64,000 nt of DNA, from the NCBI GenBank assembly GCA_007922305.1, contig ML677334.1:23915074-23979073 (forward strand), in the 5' to 3' direction. Every line of letters begins with the position of its first letter. Position 1 is the first letter of the stretch. Shown here piece after piece: positions 48,947 through 63,869 of the stretch. The notes below the pieces were generated by a model. The model searched no databases and was not told the DNA's origin. It saw only the letters and a program-made list of their open reading frames with translations. This DNA comes from Dermatemys mawii. Its lineage: Eukaryota > Chordata > Testudines > Dermatemydidae. A program made the position numbers and the translations under genes.

Positions 48947-49249
48947 AGGTTATGTCTACGCTGCAATTAGAAAATGTGACTACAGTTCGTGTAGACATAC
49001 CTGAGTTAGCTAGAATCTAGATTCTAGCTAGCTCTGATATCAGTAGCATTGAAGTATCATCAGCATGGGTTTCCCTGCTGTCTGTACAAGCCTGCCCAGA
49101 ATCCTCTGGACTTGGTGGTTAGCCTGCTCTGAAGTCCATGGTGCCAAGGTTTCACAGTTCTGCCACCCAAGCTAGCTAGATTAAAGCTATCTCAGGTATG
49201 TCTACTCAAGCTACAATTACATCCAGTGATTGGAGCGTAGATATATCCT
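48947..49249. mobile_element. 303-bp MITE
   Basis: Left end aggttatgtctacgct, right end (reverse complement) aggatatatctacgct, 14 of 16 identical. Subterminal segments are also inverted: gtagacatacctgagttagctagaat on the left against attaaagctatctcaggtatgtctac on the right. The target duplication is not clear; Harbinger-like by general look. Confidence 0.65.
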
Positions 49250-50530
49250 GGGAGGTTATTCTCTGACTCTGGGTTCCTTCAGCACCATCATGTTCATTTT
49301 TTAAATACACGAAATAAGAGAAATTGTCAAAAGCACCAAAAGAATGTAGGGGACATAGTTCTCACTGATTCTGAAGTGCTTGTGACCAGCTTTATTATAA
49401 ATGGGGGAGACATTCTACTTCACAAAATACGGCAGACTGTAGTAATGCAATCTTTTATGATGCTGAGGCAGAACAGAGAGGAATTCAACTCTATTTACAT
49501 TTGTGTTCCAAATATATATCGAATGCTGAGTTTGTGGACGCAGAAGAGGGAATTTGAGTTCCAATGCTATATGGAAGTGGGTTACTCATTTAAGGGAGAT
49601 GTGAAAAGGGAAGGGAAGAAACAGATTTATTTCTGGAAACAGACCGTTATGTATATTTTTCGCTCAGAAACATTTTTGCTTTCTCTCGGTGAGGTGTTGG
49701 GTCAGGAGTGGGAGGGCTGAGGGGGTTTGTGGTTGATCAAAGATGTCAACCCTTGGTTGGGATGATTATTATGTTTTGAAGTGTAAATATCCTGTTAGTA
49801 CAGACCTCAGAACCCTCCTACGCTGTCCAAACAACTAATCTAATTTTTTAAAAATGAAGCAATGGCTTGAGCTGAAGATCAAAGAATGGCCTTAATGGTC
49901 AACATTTATTAAACATGGTAGCTTGCTGTGTGAAAAAATTCCTCCCACATGATAAAATTGGGGTAGGGATGTCCTTCACGTCTCCCATTTATATAGTGTG
50001 TTCTTCTGCAACAGAACATCATTCCATTAAGGGTTAAAACTGTCATCATTTTTAGCTGTCAGTTAGTGGTAGTAAAGTCTTTCTCTTTGCAACAGGATAT
50101 TTATACAAATACTGTCTGAGTTTCTAATCTAAAGGGAAAATTGATTTGCAAGCTGTGTTTATAGTTTAGAAAATAACTGTCCCCAACTGGATTGCAGTTG
50201 GCTTGTTCAAAACAAATGGCAAAGCTAACGTCAATCTGTCTCAAGCTAAGGTCAGATTTGTATATAGTGTGAATATATTTACTTCTGAGTGGGAGGGGGT
50301 GGGAAGGTGGATGTGAGTGTGTATGTTTAAAGTGGTTTAAAAGTCAAAATTGTTCTGGGGTGAATTTAGCAGATAAATGTTCCATCCTGAAGCTAGTTCC
50401 CTTTCCCTCCAAAATCTAAAAGAAACTTCTTTAGCTCCCCCGTCCCTCTTTTTTAAGGACAAAGAAAAGCCCTGTTGGTCCAAAATCAGCTGAATTCTGA
50501 GGTGAGACATGATCTATTTAGATTATATTG

Positions 50531-50690
50531 GTTTTGTGATTAAAGCACTGAACTGGGAGTTAGGAGAGACAGACTCTACTTATGTGAGCGTGGGCAATAT
50601 TTTTTCACAATTTAATTATTTATAAAATGGAAATAATACTATAATGTTTACCTGTGAGGGTTATGAGGGTTAAGGACCTGGTCCTATAAA
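50531..50690 (+). repeat. MIR-like SINE
   Basis: aagcactgaactgggagttaggag, gtgggcaatat, ataaaatggaaataat and acctgtgagggttatgagggtta occur in MIR order. Confidence 0.65.
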
Positions 50691-52164
50691 GAGCTCCATG
50701 TGGAGAGAGAACCTGCACTCATACGGAGCCCATTGACTTTCTTTTGGTTCCTCACAGGCACTGGGGTTCCCTTGCATGGAGCTCTTTGAAGGATCCAGTT
50801 CCAAATTTCTTAACTTTTGTAAAGTGCTTTGTGAGCTGTTGAATAAAGATGCTTTAAAAGTTGTTAATATTCCATGTTGTAACTTTGCATGCACCATGTT
50901 CTACCCACAATTTATACAGTAAAAATAACATACTGAAATAATTTGATTTAAGGTTGTGCTGGGCTTTATCTTCAAAATCTTGACTCCGTAAAACTACATT
51001 TTATGGTGGGTACAATTTTTTTATTCTATTTGTGTTGGTTGTTCAGAAAAAAGATCTTGATGATGAATCGGCAGCATCACACCCAGAATAATTTTTCTGC
51101 ATATTTGAAGTAGTGCAAACTATAGATTGATTGTGATATACAAAGAAGTATTAAGAAAGGATATTACATTTTTAAAAAATAAAGAAGTAAAAAACCCACA
51201 CATTTCTGTGCAAAAATCTCCTTTGAGGTTGACGTTATGCAGTCTAGACTATTATGTCAACTTGTCTTTGAAGAAAAGTAAACAAAAATGTTCAGCTGAA
51301 GAAAGTTTTAGGGATTTATAGTAACTAATGCCTCAGTAAATGGCTGTCAATGCGTAACAATCCCTTAAACACCTGGGTAATTGTGAGCTTTGAAGCTGAG
51401 CCAAAAATGTTGTTCCTCATCCCTAATTAAAATAAGAGGCCTTTAACTTAGTTGTTTGAAGGTGAGAGCTCTGTTTATTCTCACTGCTTTCTTGGGAAAA
51501 CTTCTGCCTAGTTGGGGGGTGAGGGTGGGGAGGGCGGAGGGAGAAAGAGAACTGTTGGGAAAACAGAAAACCTTTTTCCAATATATACTTTGTAAAATTT
51601 AGCTTTTTATAGTGGTGGTGTTTTTCCTGTGGCAGAATTCCATGTTATAATGTGTACTCAGGACAGAGAGAAATTATTGTAATCTGGCAATTTCACTAAC
51701 TATAGTAACAAAGATTAACCACTTGACTAAAATATGAGCTAATTAGTGTTTAGTTAAATAATTAAAATGAATTAACACCCACAGACGTTTTGTTGAAAGG
51801 TTTATTGAGATTTTAGCTAAAGAAATATTTAATTACAGGGGAAAACACCATAATTAGATGCAAACTATTCCTCCCATAAATGCCCTGACTCTATGGCCAG
51901 GATGCTGGTGTTAAGAATAGTAGCTATAGTTTTGATATTTATATCTGGATATTTATAAATGGATTCTCTTCCAGACAACTGGAGTTAGGGCAGAATTTAT
52001 GATTCACACAGACAAATCATACTTCTCCCTTAGACTGTGAGATTCTTTCAGCCATTTGCAATGGTTGTCTTGACCTTTGTTCGCAGGGCTTGATCCAGTG
52101 TCAGGTGGAGGCTATGGAAACACTCCCATTTACTTCAGTGGGTTTTGAGTCAGACCCATAAAGT

Positions 52165-52330
52165 GAGGTCTGGAGGAATGAGCTCCTAACTGAGTGAGGA
52201 ATTCCTGACTCTCATCTCTCCAGTCCGCTTGCTGTGTAGTCTTGGGAAAAATCACTTCACTTCACTGCCTCAGTTCCCCCCATTTATTTACTTCCCCATA
52301 ATAATATAAATCTATCACTTATACAGTGTT
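52165..52330 (+). repeat. MIR-like SINE
   Basis: tgtgtagtcttgggaaaaatcac, actgcctcagttccccc and ataataat occur in MIR order. Confidence 0.62.
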
Positions 52331-53099
52331 TTACATGTTTAACCTGCTGCACAAATATTACTGAATTAACTATTTGCAGGAGTTTGAGTATTAAGTATGA
52401 TTAAAATCTTGATTAGGTTCTCAGATATCACAGTGATGATGAGCAGTGTAAATGCAGAAAAAGAGAACTGTCTGTGGATATAAAATACCAGGGACAATTT
52501 AACTACGTGTTAAGAAATAGTTCATTTTGATGTTGGAACTTCACTTCTATATACTGAATTCAAAAGTCCTCTCTTCTCTACATATGCAGGAGGCTACGTA
52601 GTATCCTTCAAATGAAGATAAGTTTGTGGATGGATCAGTGATAACATCAGATTCTGTGTCTTGAATCTGTGCTGTAGATATTCCTTCCTATCAGGTCATA
52701 GGTAGCTTGCTCAGACTACCTCTTGCTCATTTGTGACTCTTCACTAACAGTCTTTCTCTTTCACTCTCCTCCAGTTTTCTCTGCTTGGTCCATGTCCCCT
52801 ATCCATTCCTACCTTTCTGCTGCTCTTATGTGCAGAAATATGATGCAGTTTTTAATAATATGGTCACAAACTATTTTTTTCCACAGGACCCCTACCTCAT
52901 TCATTGCACAGGATGGACGGTGCTCACTGAATGGCTAGCTATTGAATATTTTATTTTATCTTCATTGTTCAATGTGTGGCCCTGGGCCTCTGCTCATGGC
53001 ACACTATTCAAACCCTGCTCTGAAGAGCAAATTAATATTTCTCCTGGGCTTTTTTTATAGCACTCCTCATGATAGAATCTGAGTGTTTCACAAACCTTA

Positions 53100-53165
53100 A
53101 TCAATCTTCACTACCCCAATTTTACAAATGAGGAATTGAGGCACAGACAGATTAAAGTAAAACAT
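53100..53165 (-). repeat. MIR-like SINE fragment
   Basis: ccaattttacaaatgaggaattgaggcacagacaga is the MIR core in reverse. Only the core is clear. Confidence 0.55.
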
Positions 53166-56056
53166 GTCCATTAATTTTGGGTGCCTAATTTGAGATAGTT
53201 AAGGGCCTAAGTTTTCTGAGTATTTAGCATTTTACAGCATTTCATATGTTCTGAACTGGGCTCAATTGACTTCTGTTGCAGCTGTGAGTGTTCAGCACTT
53301 CTACAAATCTGGCCTCGGGTGTTTCAAATTGGGCACTCAGGAAATGAGGAAAACATATTTAGTGACCACCTGTGAAAATGGTGGCAGGCATAGAATCCTG
53401 TTCCCCAGGGCAGCTTTCAGCTGCCTTAACCATCAGACCTTCCTTTCTCTTCCTGCAATCCCCTGCCTCATTCACTGCATACCTTCCAATTTCTTCAGTA
53501 AATGAGGCAAGGAGCTTATGGGCAATGGCCTTGTTTGCTACACAACCCTGATTAATTGCTGAGCAATCATAAGGCATACACAGATGCGAACAAAATTAAG
53601 ACTGCACAGCCAGCCTTATTTTTGGCATGTCTTAAGTTTCAAGTGCTTGATTGGTATGGTCTTAATACTGAAGTTTTTTGGTTTGTTTTTGCAAAAATGT
53701 AGACAATTACTCATAGAGAGCCATATTTATCCCTTCTTACCCCACGAGCTATCAGCAGGGTTAGAACCTTTAGATTTGCAACACAGACCTCTGCCATTTG
53801 AGCTAAGAGAATAATTGATGGTAGTAGTAGGTTATTATCCTCTATGGGGGTCTGTGAACACAGGAGGAGGAGGAGACAGATGCACATTGTGCCAGTGGGT
53901 TTCACAGATATTTTCAGACAGCAGAGGAATGTTGAGACTTGGGAATCCTGGGCTTAATACTGGTTTCGGGAGGAGAGTGTGCTGTAGTAGTACAGACCCC
54001 TTTCTGTTCCCATCCTTCCCAAGCCTGGCCACTCCAGCTTGTCCCTTTTTCAGGATGTCTCACTCCTCACCCTTCTGTATTTCTGTTAGACTTTCTTCTC
54101 CATGCTGCCTGAATACCAGCAGGGGTGCCTGAAAGCACAGGAGAGGCTGCTTTTAGTTTTGGGACCCGGAGCTACAGTGGCCTTCAACTGGCAGGAGGAG
54201 TAATTGCAGGGAAAGTTCTGCTCTGCCGTGAAGCCATATGATAGTGCATGCTCTGTTGTTCTGTGGGGATGACAAACAAACGTTCAAATTGCCATCTAGG
54301 AGCATCCTCGATGCAGATGTAATCTTCAGAGAATTTAGCTACTGAACTCTGTGTCTTTACTGAGCATGGAAAAAATTTGCTGAATTTTCACAGGGAGAGC
54401 AGAAGGCACATCACTACATAGAGCAGGCCTCTGCCAAATTTCAAATCCCTGCTCCAAAACACAGAGTGCTAGGACTTCTCTATGAAATGACTGGAAACAG
54501 TTTTTTAATGTGAGGTAAACATTTTCTCCTAATTTTGTTCCTGGAAACTGCTAAGCCATTTTTTTCCCTGAAAATTAAAATCTCAGCACAAGGAGTTATT
54601 TTGATAAAGTTACAACAGCTAGAAACAGGCCTTATGGTGGTTTCAGGCTGCCTTAACTATAGGTGCTTCTACTAGTGTCACGTATAACATCTGTGGAAAA
54701 ATACTTCAATAATTGGCTTCATAAACCTGTACCAAGGAGAAGAGCTAGTGGAATAGTGGTGTTGGTTGGAAAATGGTGAGAATTTTTAGAGGAAATTTAT
54801 TTTTTTGACAATTTAAAAAATTGACCCAGGTCTGTTGAATAGTCTATGAACCTGTTTGTGAACAATAGTTGAATTGAAAAGCCTGATTTTTCTAGTGGCT
54901 TTTTGTCTTATGTGGCCATTCATACCTGTGCAAAGTGGGTGTAAAAACTTAGTTTTGGTGTAAAGTGGAGAATTTTGATTTGGTCGCATTTTACACCACT
55001 TTTCACTCACTCCACACACATGTAAAAGGTTTTCTAAAATGCAAGATAGTGACGAATCAGGCCCTGAATTTCAGCTTGATCTGTCCATACTCCTTGTTAA
55101 TTTGATGTGTTATGAGTGTTTGTAAGAGTGTAGGTTTGCTCCATACATGTTTCCGAAAAGTTTTGTGACCAAACACATTTGTTTTGGAAGTAACGTGTCA
55201 CTTACTTAGGGTTTGGGGCTTAGAGGAAGGCAGGCTGAAACATGTTAGGGTGGAGGAGAGCAGAGACGGTTTACAGGAAACAGACTGAGGAGGGAAATTC
55301 AGAGGACAGACAGAGTGCAGAGACTAAGTGCACCCACTTGCACCTGTGTAGCCCATTTCAGAGGGTACTAGGGAATAATCTGGAAGATGTATTAAGACTC
55401 TGGGCTGATTCAGCAGTTAATCCCTCTATATTAGTGATGTTCCAGGGTACATAGAATTCCTGGTGAAGCCCGAATCTTGCAACCAGAGAATTTTTCCAAA
55501 GTATACAGCAGGTAACCACCCTGCCACTTGCTGCTTCTGGAGGCGAAGGTCACAGAATTTCCCTGGAAACACTTTTCCCATTGGAAGGGGGGAAGCAAAG
55601 ACTCCTGTGGGAAAGGCTGCTGAGTCAACCACAGAGTGTGGTTACTAACAGAGGGAGGAGAAAAGCCTTTCCACTATAAAAAGGAGCTGCACTAAGAGCC
55701 CTAATATATGACATGCTTATTTTTCCATGAGTGATCTCATGTAAACCAAACTACTGGGCAATATGACATAGCATTTGGCCAAAAATAAAATGTAAGTCAA
55801 ACAAAACTTTTTCTGTAACTAACCTTTGGTGGGAAAAGGGGAACAGGTAACCTGTTTTCTCATTTTCCTTACATTCTTATTAATTGTAATGTGTTTTTGC
55901 AAAAGAAATAGTGATAGGATTGGTGTCAGAGATCCTAATTAATGTGGCAATATTGGCTCATCACACATAAGAATTGTAGCCCTTTACATAAAAAGGGATA
56001 AATATTAGGAAACAGAGAGACATGGTAATAACTTTTGGCCACTGTACAGTCTAGAA

Positions 56057-56733
56057 AAGAGGTGGGCAAACTGTCCTGCCTGGCCCTGAGCTCCCGGCCA
56101 GGGAGGATACCCTCGGTCTCTCCCCTGCTGTCCCCGTCCCCTGCAGCCTCAGCTCGCTGTGCTGCTAGCACTCTGACACACTGCTCCTGCTGGGTAGTGC
56201 TGCAGCAGCATGGCTGGCTTCAGCATGGCTGCAAGCTCTTGCTGCTCTGAGTGGCATGGTAAGGGGGTGGGGAGCTGGAGAGGTGTGGATAAGGGGGCAG
56301 AGGGTCCCGGGGCGGGCAGTCATGGGACAGGGGGCAGTTGGATGGGTTGGAGGTTTGGGGAAAGGGCGGTCGGGGAGGGGGATTGAGAGTAGATGGGAGG
56401 TTTCCGGGGCAGGGGGCGGTTAGGAGAGGGGGTGTGGATATGAGTCGGGGTGGTCAGGGGACAGGGAGCAGTTGGATAGGCGAGGGAATCCCACAAAACC
56501 TATTAGGGGGCAGGGGGAGTGGATTGGGGGTGGGGCAGTCTGGGGACAAGGAGCAGGGGGGTTGGATTGGTCGGGGGTTCTGGCTGGGGCAGTCAGGGAT
56601 TGCGAAATGGGAGTGGGTGGATAGTGGGCAGGGGGCCAGGCTGTTTGGGGAGGCACAGCCTTCCCTACCTGGCCCTCCATACAGTTTTACAACCCCAGTG
56701 TAGCCTTCAGGCCAAAAAGTTTGCCCACCCCTG
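56057..56733. mobile_element. hAT-like element with G-rich interior
   Basis: 677 bp. Left end aagaggtgggcaaact, right end (reverse complement) caggggtgggcaaact, 13 of 16 identical. Flanks gtctagaa (56049-56056) and atctagac (56734-56741) share the core tctaga. The interior (about 56270-56640) is a degenerate G-rich tandem array with many GGGG runs. Open frames there are compositional. Confidence 0.78.
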
Positions 56734-56868
56734 ATCTAGACTCTATTTACACCCAGGCCTCACTGGAGTAAGGCTTAAAATCCAGTTACCAACACACAAT
56801 CCTAAGTGTTAGTATTTCTGTAGCTGGTATGGGTTCAGCAAGCCTAGAAAACAGTTAAATGTTTGTAA

Positions 56869-58809
<1,941 letters not shown>

Positions 58810-59007
58810 GTCTCAACATAAACCCTAGAGCAGCAGGCCTGATAGGCCGAAATGGCCCTTACGACAAGCAGCCTTTCATGGTGGCCTTTTTCAAAGTGAG
58901 TGAGGTTCATGTTCGGACCACTAGGTCAGCCACAAGCAGGCGTAGGCAGCAGAATCGAAACCGTTCCACTCAGTCTCAAGATGTTTCCAGGGTATCTAGT
59001 ATTACAG
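58810..59007 (+). CDS. BMP6: BMP6 exon 4 (end of prodomain, cleavage site, mature N-terminus)
   Basis: 198-base coding exon that completes a split Gly codon and ends with one base of a split codon, which in other species is Asp of DYNSSE. It encodes [34 protein letters not shown], then RTTR (58914-58925), the RxxR proprotein-convertase site, and the mature N-terminus [19 protein letters not shown]. The basic cluster RRRQQNRNR is the part tied to heparan-sulfate binding in BMP6. One sequon, NRS (58959-58967), follows. The acceptor is ttgaag (58804-58809) and the donor gtaaat at 59008. The RTTRSA and RRRQQ text identifies BMP6 rather than BMP5 or BMP7. The cystine-knot exons are not in this window. 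Confidence 0.95.
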
Positions 59008-59180
59008 GTAAATTTTGCAACATCTCTTTTCTCTGGAGATCAGACATCTTTTCTCTTCTGAGATCTTTCATTTGCTTTGATATGTGAAAAAGCACAAAAA
59101 GGGCATGGCCAAAATAAAATAAGCACAGAGGAGCACACTACATTTACAAGAGCCTGGGAGGGGAATATTCATGTAACATT

Positions 59181-60096
59181 CATGGCTGGATTAATCTTTT
59201 GTGGGCCTGGCCCCAAACATATTTGTGGGCTCCCATGGGAGCAAAGGAGCATGGTGTGGGGAGGTCAGTCCCTGGAGCCAGGGGCCAGCAAGGGGCAATG
59301 GGGCATAGCCAGGGCCGGTGCAAGCCCTAGGCAACCTAGGCGGTCACCTAGGGCAGCACCGTTTTTTGAGGGCAGTGTTTTGGCACTTTCAGTGGCATTT
59401 TGGCGGCAGCTCTCGCGACCACAGCACGCTTCCAGGAATGTCCACCGAAATGCCGCCAAAGCGGATGGGGGCCATGTGAACTGTTGCCGCCGCCTAGGGC
59501 GGCAAAAAAGCTTACACCAGCCCTGGGCATAGCATGGTGGGGGCCAGCCCTGCTCCACCTAGCCCAGTGCAATGGTACTGTATACAATCCAGCAGTTGCC
59601 AGATACACACTGGCCCGACCAGCCCTGTGCTGCCAGTGTGCCTCTTTCCCTCAGGGGTGGGCCCATCCCGTGCCACACAGCCCCTGATTCCCTATGTCCT
59701 GCATCCCCCACACCACAAATACATAGTGGTCTGCAAACCACCACCCTTGCCCAGTATCCCCCGCCCCGTCCCACACACAGCCGCACCCTACTGCCCAATG
59801 CACTTCCCCACTGCCCATCACCACAACTACACAGCACCCCACTCAGACCTCCCACTGCCCAGCAGCCCCCACTCCCACACCTCCAGAGACACACTCCCTA
59901 ACACCCTGTCCCGTGGCCACACTCACCAGCCCCACTGGAAGGTGACTGTGTCTGCCAGGCTGAGCTGGCAGTGCAGCCAGAGCCAGTCCAGTGCCAGGGC
60001 GGGGAATCACTCTGGTTTCTCAGGAGTGGGGCAATTAGCCAGGCCAAGGTCTGCCCCTGCCCTGGCCGGACTCCCTCAGGACCCACTTGCCTGGAG
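59181..60096. repeat. GC-rich turtle-type repeat, host of a nested hAT
   Basis: Starts near catggctggattaatc and contains gggcctggcccc, then C-rich sequence (ccccac repeats) up to about 60096. Open frames on both strands are compositional. It is interrupted by the hAT at 59310-59525. Confidence 0.5.
59310..59525. mobile_element. hAT-like MITE with perfect 8-bp target duplication
   Basis: 216 bp. Left end cagggccggtgcaag, right end (reverse complement) cagggctggtgtaag, 13 of 15 identical. It is flanked on both sides by ggcatagc (59302-59309 and 59526-59533), identical. Internal inverted segments cctaggcgg/ccgcctagg add to the fold. It is the best-preserved insertion in the window. Confidence 0.9.
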
Positions 60097-60645
60097 ATAG
60101 GGTGACCACACGTCCCCGTTTGGCCAGAACAGTTCCCTTTTTAAGCTCTGTCCCGGCTGTCTTGACTTTTTTGACAAAAATGGGCATTTAACCTGTTTGC
60201 TCTTGCCAGCTGATCAACTGAGCGGCTCACAGCAGGGGCTGGAGGAGGTAAGTGTAGGGGAGTGTGGCGCCCCACCTTTGCTCCCCACTGCCCCGATTCC
60301 TCCCCCGAGTCCACTGTGGCCCCACTCCTCCTGCTCCCTCATGCTGGCAAACAACTGTTTGGTGGCAGGGGAAGTGCTGGGAGGGGGAGGAGTGGGAAAC
60401 GCGAAGCGCTTGGGGGAAGAGCAGGGGGAGCGGGAGCTTGGCTGCTGGTGGGTGCAGGTGGAGCCTGCCCTGCAGCAGGAGCCCCAGGAGCAGCAGGACC
60501 AAGCTTCTGGCCCCGCAGGAGAGAGCAGTGGGTGGGGCCTTGTTGGAACCCAAGTAGAGCAGACTGAGCCGGGGCCCCTTTGCAGCCTGGGCCCGGCACA
60601 GTGGTGCCATGGTAAACCCGGTACTAGTAACATTTGCTTTTACTA
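60097..60645. repeat. GC-rich turtle-type repeat
   Basis: Begins atagggtgaccacacgtccc and continues gttcccttttt, cccggctgtc. Strongly biased composition gives open frames in all phases (up to about 151 codons) without any domain. Confidence 0.5.
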
Positions 60646-60663
60646 GTGATTTTGTAAGTCTTA

Positions 60664-60724
60664 GGTGAAATCCTGGCCTCATTTAAGTCAGTGCCATTGA
60701 TTTCAATGAGGCCACGATTTCACC
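60664..60724. repeat. 61-bp near-perfect hairpin
   Basis: Left arm ggtgaaatcctggcctcat, right arm atgaggccacgatttcacc, 18 of 19 complementary, with a loop containing tcagtgccattgattt. I recall this as a common sauropsid hairpin repeat. Confidence 0.75.
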
Positions 60725-61744
60725 TCAAATCCTTTGGACCAGTGATCTGCTGCAGAGTAACATTTGCCTAGAAGTATGCTGCTGACATGAAATATCTGGT
60801 ATGTAACAAACATCTCTAAGTACTGAAACGCTACCATTTACACCACTCTGTGAGTGCATTTTTAGTCCAGGCCTGACTGAGAAGTGATGATGGATTCTCT
60901 TCTTTAATTCAGAAAAAGCACAGTAGCATAGTATCACATTATTAGGCTAGACTTCAAGGCAATGTGCTGCTAGGTTTCTCAGTGTGAAAGTGTGTGGTGC
61001 ATGTGGAGGGATGGAGTGTGCCTTTTAAACTCTTGTTATAGCTGCTTGACGATACAAAGGCAGAGCGGATAGATTTAAATTTGATCTCAGACATCTGATC
61101 ACCAGTGTTGACTTGTTATTTTTAAAATTTTGCAGTATATCCCCATCTTTCCATCAGTTAATGGTATTTTGTTCATTTTAAAAAGCTCTAGCTTCAACAT
61201 CATAGAGCACACATGCAGTCTTGCCTACCCTTTAACTGGCATGAGTCGTAAGTCATATAGGAATGGTTGAAGAACAGGCTTAAGAGAAAAGCGTTTACTG
61301 TCTCTTGAAGCTGGTTGGAAAATTCTGAACTTTGAATGAAAATTGAGGAAATATCTTTTGTTTTCCAACCAGCTCTGCATTGTATCGCTGAAAGTCCTTC
61401 ATTTTTGGGATATATTTTTGGTGAAAGTACTGAGCACGTCTCTTGTTCCCTGATCGAAATGTAGCATTTCTGGAGCAATTGCGATTGATTATTTTGCTTA
61501 TACTGCCCCCTTCTTTCATAGTAAACTCCTTAGCTTTTGGTTTTTTTTACTGTACTCCAAAATAAACTCACAATAGATCCAAATTCACAATAGAAAAAAC
61601 TGAATATTATTGAAATGTAACTAATGTCAGTCAATGGGCTCCTTGGAGACACCATTGTACACATGATAGTGATTTAGAAATGTCCATGTACTCCCTGTTC
61701 TGCTGTAACAGCTAGACTGGGTTTTGAATTTGTGCTTAAAATGT

Positions 61745-61905
61745 AATTCATAGATTAGTGGAGTTTAAGGCCAGAGAGACCATTAGCTCATCTACTCCTG
61801 AATATCACAGGCCATTACATTTTAGCCGGTTACCCTGTTTGGAGCCCAGCAACTTGCGGCCAGTTGCTAGGATGAACCCACATGCTACTTTAACTTTTAG
61901 AAACC
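61745..61905 (-). mobile_element. CR1-like 3' end fragment (antisense)
   Basis: attcatagattagtgg, taaggccagagagaccatta and tatcacaggccatta are the CR1 3' untranslated text in reverse. The protein-coding part is absent. Confidence 0.65.
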
Positions 61906-62490
61906 TAAAGGCATGTGCACCCTTCCTAAAAGGTGACCTGCAATAGGGTTGTAGCCATTATCATTACTATTAGTGACAATTAGGCTGTCCATCGGCATGT
62001 GCAGGAGCTCTGATTGGCTTCTTTGCCCTATTCTTCCACTTCAGCCAATCAGACAGAGATTTCTTCATAGACTAGGTGTTTTCTTTGCAGGCAAGTAGGA
62101 GAATTGGGAAGTCTGTAGGCTATGGGAGAACTCATAGATTTGCAGCTGCATTGTTTAAGGAAGGGCATTGCAATTCCTTTGCCTGTGCACTCCTGCTTCT
62201 GCCTCTCTTAAGGTCAAAAGCCAGTTTCCTTCTCAAAGAGCAACTCCCACCCACTTCAGATTAGAAGCATCCCCATGTAATGACCTGCCCTGCCAATTCC
62301 AGTTACTTAAATAAAAGCAATGTTTATGTTACACAGATAATGAGAGAAATCCTAAACAAAGCCTGATTGCTGTGAAAAGCTGAGCAAACATGACCGAAAG
62401 CTTACTTTCAGGAATACAGGTTAGCCACAATGAAAGCTTTATATCAGAAGGTGCCTCCAGCCCATCTGATGTTAGTGCTCTGGAGGGATG

Positions 62491-62540
62491 GAGGGGGAGA
62501 GAGAGAAAACGAGAGAGAGAGAGAGAGAGAGACAGAGAAA
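62491..62540. repeat. (GA)n simple repeat
   Basis: Purine run of GA units with a gaaaac interruption. Confidence 0.88.
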
Positions 62541-63869
62541 ATCCAAGAATTCTCTCTCTGGAGTCATTCACTCAAGAGTGTATTAACATATTGGCCTTTC
62601 ATCAGCCCTAATTATCATGATTATCTTGCATGCTATGCTTTAGCTCCACACCATGCAGGGCTGTAAGGCTGTATCCCCTTTAAGAAACCACATCCAATCC
62701 CACAGGTATAATCATTGGACTTAGCTCCACTGGGACCAGCTTTAGTTCCTCAGTGAGTGTTTGCAAAGGTATGTGTCATGCTTGTTCACTAGGTTACCCT
62801 TGTGATCAATTTGCTCCCAGTAATGTCAGTGAGCACATCTTATTCATATAGATTTTAAAAGCAGTAGGCTGAGCCGTTTAGCACAAAGTGTATAATTAAT
62901 ATATTTAGATAGAGCCAGGTGTTTCATTCCCTCTCAATGATGATGTAAGGGCTGTTAATGTTAGTATAGCACATTTGAAACGTTAGGTGCAATCTGGTTC
63001 TAGAATTGGAAATTGGCTGATATTTTGTGCTGATGACATTTGAGGCAGAATAGAGTCCACTTTCACTTCCATTAACTCTGCAGATCTGGCTGACAAAAAC
63101 AAGCTTTTACTACTTTTCAGTCAGAAGACATGATTCAGAGCCCCAGAGGGAGCAGATATATTGGGCAAAAGGGGGATGTTTTTGCATAATTGCTTTACTG
63201 ACTATAACCACTCAGATTATAAAACGACAAAAGGAAAAAAATAACCAGTCATTTTGTGGTTTCAGGTACTTTTTTGAGCACATTAGCTCAAAGCCAACTT
63301 TAATTTAAAACCTGGAGTTTGGCAGACTAGTAGTCAACAAGGTAATGTTGAACCTTTGTGGATTTTCAAAAAGAGGGAAAAATTAAAACTGAGATGTTGG
63401 TTGGCTTATTTGAAAAAGAAAGAGAGAAATTAGCCAGTGCATTCTCTCAGTGTAATATTGTTAGTCTATCTCCCCTCATTCTGGGTTGATGTAATAGCCT
63501 GTGCTAAGATGATAGAATCTAGTGACTAAACAGACAGTGCTTTGTGGTTTGATCCAGGATTAATAGTGAAAGGTTTAAAAGCTATGATTTAAAAAAAATC
63601 TTTGAAAACATGCCTCTGCTCATGTATTGACATGCAATGACACTGGAAGAATTCCCATGGGTATTGAAGGAGAATGTAGCCCTGGCTGTTACCCTGGGTG
63701 CTATATCACTTTGAGGGTTACCGTCCCAGCCGGTTAAACTCTAGTGGCTCTCAACAGTATTGAACCTCACGTAATTTCAGACTTTTTTTTCTTCCTCTGC
63801 AAACTCTGTTACCTGGATCTTTTTTTAAAGGCTTGTGAGGAGAATAGAATAGTTAGTTCACAAAACTAA

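Noticed and set aside
53730..53990. Possible tRNA-derived SINE or tRNA gene
   Set aside because: No convincing A and B boxes or cloverleaf; similarity to a SINE head was too weak to list.
60197..60682. Overlapping open frames of about 86-151 codons in several phases
   Set aside because: Compositional; the region is a GC-rich interspersed repeat.
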